Origin: Diadema setosum
Lineage: Eukaryota; Echinodermata; Echinoidea; Diadematoida; Diadematidae
DNA length: 64,000 nt
Assembly: GCA_033980235.1 (NCBI GenBank)
Contig: CM067067.1
Location: forward strand, 8,764,047-8,828,046
Reading direction: 5' to 3'
Shown here in pieces: positions 60,916 to 64,000 of the stretch. The position numbers and the translations under genes are program-made. Every line of letters starts with the position of its first letter. Within the stretch, counting starts at the first letter, position 1. The notes beneath the pieces are model-generated. The model made no database searches and was not told the origin of the DNA. It worked only from the letters and a program-made list of their open reading frames with translations.

Positions 60916-61808
60916 ATAAATGATTGTGATAGTATAATTTCAAACAAATTCCATTAGGAAGGTTGGTTTGCATCGACTCGCCCCTGGCCCCCTATTGAAA
61001 ATCTCGCACACGCCGGTAGCTTTCATCTTGTTGATAATTATGTTTATTTGTCGTGTTGTCTATTTCTTTACTCTTAAAATTCAAATATCAATAGATTGCT
61101 CGATAATCTGTGAACAGTCTCATGTTACCACTTATTTTCTAATAGTAGTTTTAGATTGTAATCAACAATATTACACAAACTGACAGAAAATATTCCACTT
61201 TGTTGAAACCCTTGTAAAGTAATAAAACCGATTCTTCCAGGGATTATAGGGTAATACTGACTGACATCCTTTTATTTTATATTAAATAAAGAAAGTGAAA
61301 TGACACTCTCTTTTTAAGTTGACCAAAACAAACAAAAATAATTGCAAACGACGAAAGTTTAAAAGATTCACTAAAATCGCCCATAAATCAGATTATGGAA
61401 TTTAAACATTCCAATGCTTCGTGAAAAATTATAAAGGTCATTGATATGCAAATCGGATGAAGTGAAGCTTTCATCACTTTATATAAATGATCTCCCACTT
61501 GAACATTTTTTCCTGCCCTCGTTGGCATGAATATTGCTATCCAGGAGTGTTTGTTTGTTTGTTTCTTTCTTTCTTCCTTCGTTCGTTCGTTCGTTTGTTG
61601 TTGTTGGTTTGTTTGTGTTTTTTTTTTTGCGGGGGTGAGGCTTTTTCTGCCGATGAGTCATTTCGATCTTACGTATACCGTTTTGTCTATCAATTTAGTG
61701 CGTGCATGTTTTTCTGCATCATTTTTCTGATCATTCTATACTATATCATATATCCTGCGGACGTGTCTGCGTGTCTATCATATGGCTGTCCATCACTTGA
61801 ATTCATAG

Positions 61809-61964
61809 ATCAGTTGAACAGCACCACGGAGGGTGGAACAGACTTCGAGGAAGCCACAGTGTACTTCGTCACTCAAGATGTCACTACAATGGCAGGAGAT
61901 GAACTGGGGCAAGCCGAAAGTACTGTCGCCATGACAACAGTAGACGCTGGAACAATGGAACGAG
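61809..61964 (+). CDS. Thr/Ser/acid-rich extracellular exon of the same gene
   Basis: 156 bp, exactly 52 codons, phase 1 at both ends. The acceptor is TTGAATTCATAG at 61,797-61,808, with a modest pyrimidine tract; the donor is CGAG/GTAACT. Joined to the signal peptide the product reads ...LTA then DQLNSTTEGGTDFEEA, VYFVTQDVTT and ESTVAMTTVDAGTMER. One N-glycosylation sequon (NST), many Thr, net acidic, no Cys. This suggests a mucin-like or disordered extracellular stretch right after the signal peptide. No family recognised. Upstream hydrophobic codons in the same frame (about 61,690-61,760) belong to the intron if this acceptor is used. Confidence 0.6.
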
Positions 61965-62029
61965 GTAACTTAACTGACGAATAGCGTAGTATTCTAGATG
62001 ATAACACTTACAGGGGAAATATACGCCGT

Positions 62030-62105
62030 GTCTTACTTAGAGTTAAGATATGTAACAAAATTATACAAATGGAAATACGTCTCAAAATAAAACTGAACTG
62101 AACAG
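62030..62105 (+). mobile_element. Possible LINE 3' tail
   Basis: GGAAATACGTCTCAAAATAA is followed by ACTGAACTGAACAG, the same GGAAATA-AATAA-TGAAC layout as the tail at 9.3 kb. Only the terminal part is visible. Confidence 0.4.
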
Positions 62106-62665
62106 AAAAAGTTTGACAAAATCATATAAAGTTAAAGAATTATATTTTCATTTCTACTTAGATTCCTTATATGATTACAATTAGGTCCTACTCATGTTAT
62201 TGTTTTAATTGAATTATTGATATTCTCAAAGCAACTTGCCGACCACAATTACAAATGCTATGAAATAGAAACCAATGCATATTTTCATGGATACATCTTG
62301 CAAACCCTCGTGAACCCCAGTGAACATTAAAACTAATCACAGTCCAAACGAAAGACAGTCCCAGAATATAAATATTGTCCAGTTGTTTCTGTAGTCAGAG
62401 AATCTCCTATTTCTGTTTTTCTTCTCGTTAGTTAATACAAAAAAAAGTGGATGATTACATCGATCATTCATTTAGACTAGTCCATTCAAGTTTTTGAAAT
62501 TCAACGTTTTTGTTTAATACTTGAAACTAAGAAAAGATTTTTTTTTATCTGTTCCTTCTTTCGTCTTATTTCAAACAGGGTATATAACCGTGAGTAGTTG
62601 TACACTGCTATTCATATAGGGGCTCTACATCACAGTGTAACATAGCAAGGGCCTGCATTACAATT

Positions 62666-62710
62666 ATAACATAACATAACATAACATAACATAACATAAC
62701 ATAACATAAC
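62666..62710. repeat. (ATAAC)9 pentanucleotide array
   Basis: Nine perfect ATAAC units between the second and third candidate exons of the plus-strand gene, next to a decayed TTAACCCATT-family MITE. Confidence 0.95.
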
Positions 62711-62724
62711 GATGAGATAACTTT

Positions 62725-62834
62725 TTAATGAATGCCGAGAGGTACGCTAAGTCCGGGGCCATGCTAAAACACGCATTTCCCATAGACACTTGCCCGTCTA
62801 TTTACTCGGGACTCGTAATCAATGGGTTAATTAA
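62725..62834. mobile_element. Short foldback MITE, TTAACCCATT family, copy 2
   Basis: It shares CGCATTTCCCATAGACACTT and ends CAATGGGTTAA like the copy at 17,218. The left end has decayed (AATGAATGCCGAGAGG), so the boundary is approximate. Confidence 0.6.
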
Positions 62835-63025
62835 TAATATTATTGTGTGTACCCCTGTGAATTGAACTCGTTAGGCATAAAGGATGATTTTTGGCACACG
62901 TCTTTGTCCTCGAGCGGTCCCTGATTCACAGCGGTGGTTGTCTTTCACCCTTTCACAATTTACTGGGAGACTTTCTCTCGAGAGTGACGTATGTGTATTG
63001 TTTATTTTCCTGCATAAATTTACAG

Positions 63026-63135
63026 ATGGCGGCCAAAATGAACGAACATGGCGGAATCTCAGAACCAAATTCACTTTGGTGGGAAAGAGTGGAAGCTCAG
63101 CTGGGTCTCCCCTGAGAAACGCCATTACATCCTCG
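63026..63135 (+). CDS. Candidate third coding exon of the plus-strand gene
   Basis: The acceptor follows a T-rich tract and ends AAATTTACAG at 63,025. The donor is CTCG/GTAAGT at 63,135. Entered in phase 1 the 110 bases stay open: GGQNERTWRNLRTK, FTLVGKSGSSAG, SPLRNAITSS, leaving in phase 0. It is basic and polar, with no recognised domain. A competing frame begins ATGGCGGCC directly at the exon edge and stops after 29 codons inside the exon. That looks like an untranslated first exon of another transcript, so coding status is uncertain. Confidence 0.4.
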
Positions 63136-63720
63136 GTAAGTACACCTATGGTCTTATGGATAAGATTCCCCTTTTTTGAGGGGTCCTTCCCTCTGTTAGA
63201 AATGGAATCTTATATTTTCTTGCGGCCCGGTTGGGTTAATCTATCAGGTGTTTGTGAGTGTGGAAGAATGCAATAACGAACCAGTTTTACTGCAAAGGGT
63301 CTTATCTTCACATAAAAGTTTGAAAGACGCCACAAGAAAAGAAAATAATGACACTGTAAAGATTTAAATAATGTCACTTCCCATTGACTGATTTGATTTT
63401 TGACTTTTTTTTTTTCATTTTAAATGTGTCTTCAATTTTACCATGTGGAAAGTTTAGGCAATGTTTGTGTGTGGTGACGATCATGGTAACATATTTTCAT
63501 AATCATCATCATCATCATCATCATCATCATTATTATTATCATTATCATCCATCATCATCATCATCATTAATAATTGTTTTATGTACATGTATAAAGTATT
63601 TTTCAGTTCTTCGATTTTCAAAAGACTTTCATATTGCGATCCCATAATACGTAGCTGTTCATCCATGTGATGCAGGGCAGATCAAGGTGGTAGTTAGAAA
63701 AAGCCAGCCCTATTGGTTAC
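63136..63720 (+). other. Intron, low-complexity DNA
   Basis: DNA after the donor at 63,136, including the (ATC)n array at 63,501-63,569. No further exon seen before the edge of the window. Confidence 0.4.
63501..63569. repeat. (ATC)n microsatellite
   Basis: ATC array with ATT variants; it generates false His-rich and Asp-rich frames. Confidence 0.95.
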
Positions 63721-63723
63721 AGC

Positions 63724-63987
63724 TCGTTATTCCGAAGGTTCGTTATTCCGAAGGCTCCTCAGTCCGAAGATTCGTTATGCCGAAGGGTCATTATTCCAAA
63801 TTTCATTTTCGGATTAACAAATCTTCGGAATAACGAACCTTCGGAATAACGTCACAAATGTTCGGATTAACGAACCCTTTTTCATTTTCGGATTAACGAA
63901 CCGCTAGATATAGGGAATTTGTGTGTTTCGGATTAACGAACCTTCGGAATAACGAACCTTCGGAATAGCGAACCTTCGGAATAACGA
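63724..63987. repeat. TTCGGAATAACGAACC inverted-array element
   Basis: Left half: tandem CGTTATTCCGAAGGTT units. Right half: the inverse, CGGAATAACGAACCTT and CGGATTAACGAACC, repeated at least eight times with about 16-base spacing. The whole is an inverted repeat about 264 bp long, ending GAACAGCACCC on the right against TACAGCTCG on the left. No open frame. Mobility mechanism unknown. Confidence 0.8.
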
Positions 63988-64000
63988 ACAGCACCCGCCC

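Larger units (their letters stand above)
54932..61808 (+). other. Intron following the signal-peptide exon
   Basis: 6.9-kb intron if the exon pair is right. It holds a foldback MITE (57.3 kb), a decayed TTCGGAATAAC repeat, three small hairpins, a GACGTC cluster at 56.4 kb and a TATATAAA with upstream GC at 58,591. No other coding exon could be supported. Confidence 0.45.

Noticed and set aside
61690..61808. Transmembrane-like codons upstream of the exon at 61,809
   Set aside because: AT-rich intronic DNA read in frame (FFCIIFLIILYYII). The signal-peptide exon supplies the N-terminus and the acceptor excludes this segment.
63724..63987. CRISPR-like regularly spaced repeats
   Set aside because: Units are contiguous and inverted about the middle, without unique spacers, in an animal genome.

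Overview
The window is intron-rich, repeat-rich animal nuclear DNA. It has long AT-rich non-coding stretches, many microsatellites, foldback MITEs, LINE tails, tRNA-derived SINEs, GT-AG introns and only a few short exons. The texture (abundant ACATGTAC-type words, GGCCTATA words, and the TTCGGAATAACGAACC and AGGGATGGTATAG repeat families) fits an echinoderm, most likely a sea urchin. This assignment comes from recognising repeat style, not from a search. No bacterial genes, tRNA or rRNA genes, or CRISPR arrays were seen.

Left half (about 1-34.5 kb): the 5' end of a minus-strand gene that I identify as a BAZ2A/BAZ2B (toutatis)-type chromatin remodelling protein. A CpG-rich promoter zone lies at about 32.9-34.6 kb, with a probable untranslated first exon whose donor is at 33,466. 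A very long first intron (about 27 kb) leads to the first coding exon (6,196-6,275). The second coding exon (1,607-1,801) carries the SAF..HP..EFGGLGSL segment typical of BAZ2 N-termini. The two exons join in perfect phase and give 91 codons. The rest of the gene lies left of base 1. A possible alternative 5' exon is at about 13,984-14,039.

Middle (about 34.6-48.9 kb): intergenic, with a decayed non-LTR retrotransposon, several MITEs, SINE and LINE tails, and CpG-rich islets at 40.7-41.2 kb and 45.2-45.6 kb. One islet has a perfect CRE beside a CCAAT box. The other has an unassigned 56-codon open frame.

Right part (about 48.9-64 kb): the 5' part of a plus-strand gene. A signal-peptide exon (CDS 54,856-54,931) splices in phase 1 to a Thr/Ser/acid-rich exon (61,809-61,964), which splices to a candidate third exon (63,026-63,135). 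The product would be secreted or membrane-anchored. I do not recognise the family, and the gene continues past the right edge.

The two genes are divergent (minus to the left, plus to the right), with about 15-20 kb between their 5' ends. The most informative non-genic structures are: an AGGGATGGTATAG foldback element in three copies, one split by a second MITE with its own target duplication; an 857-bp pogo/Tigger-like element with intact TIRs and a TA duplication; a roughly 0.7-kb palindromic element carrying CRE-like words in its arms; and three perfect AGGTCAAAGGTCA (DR1) sites.
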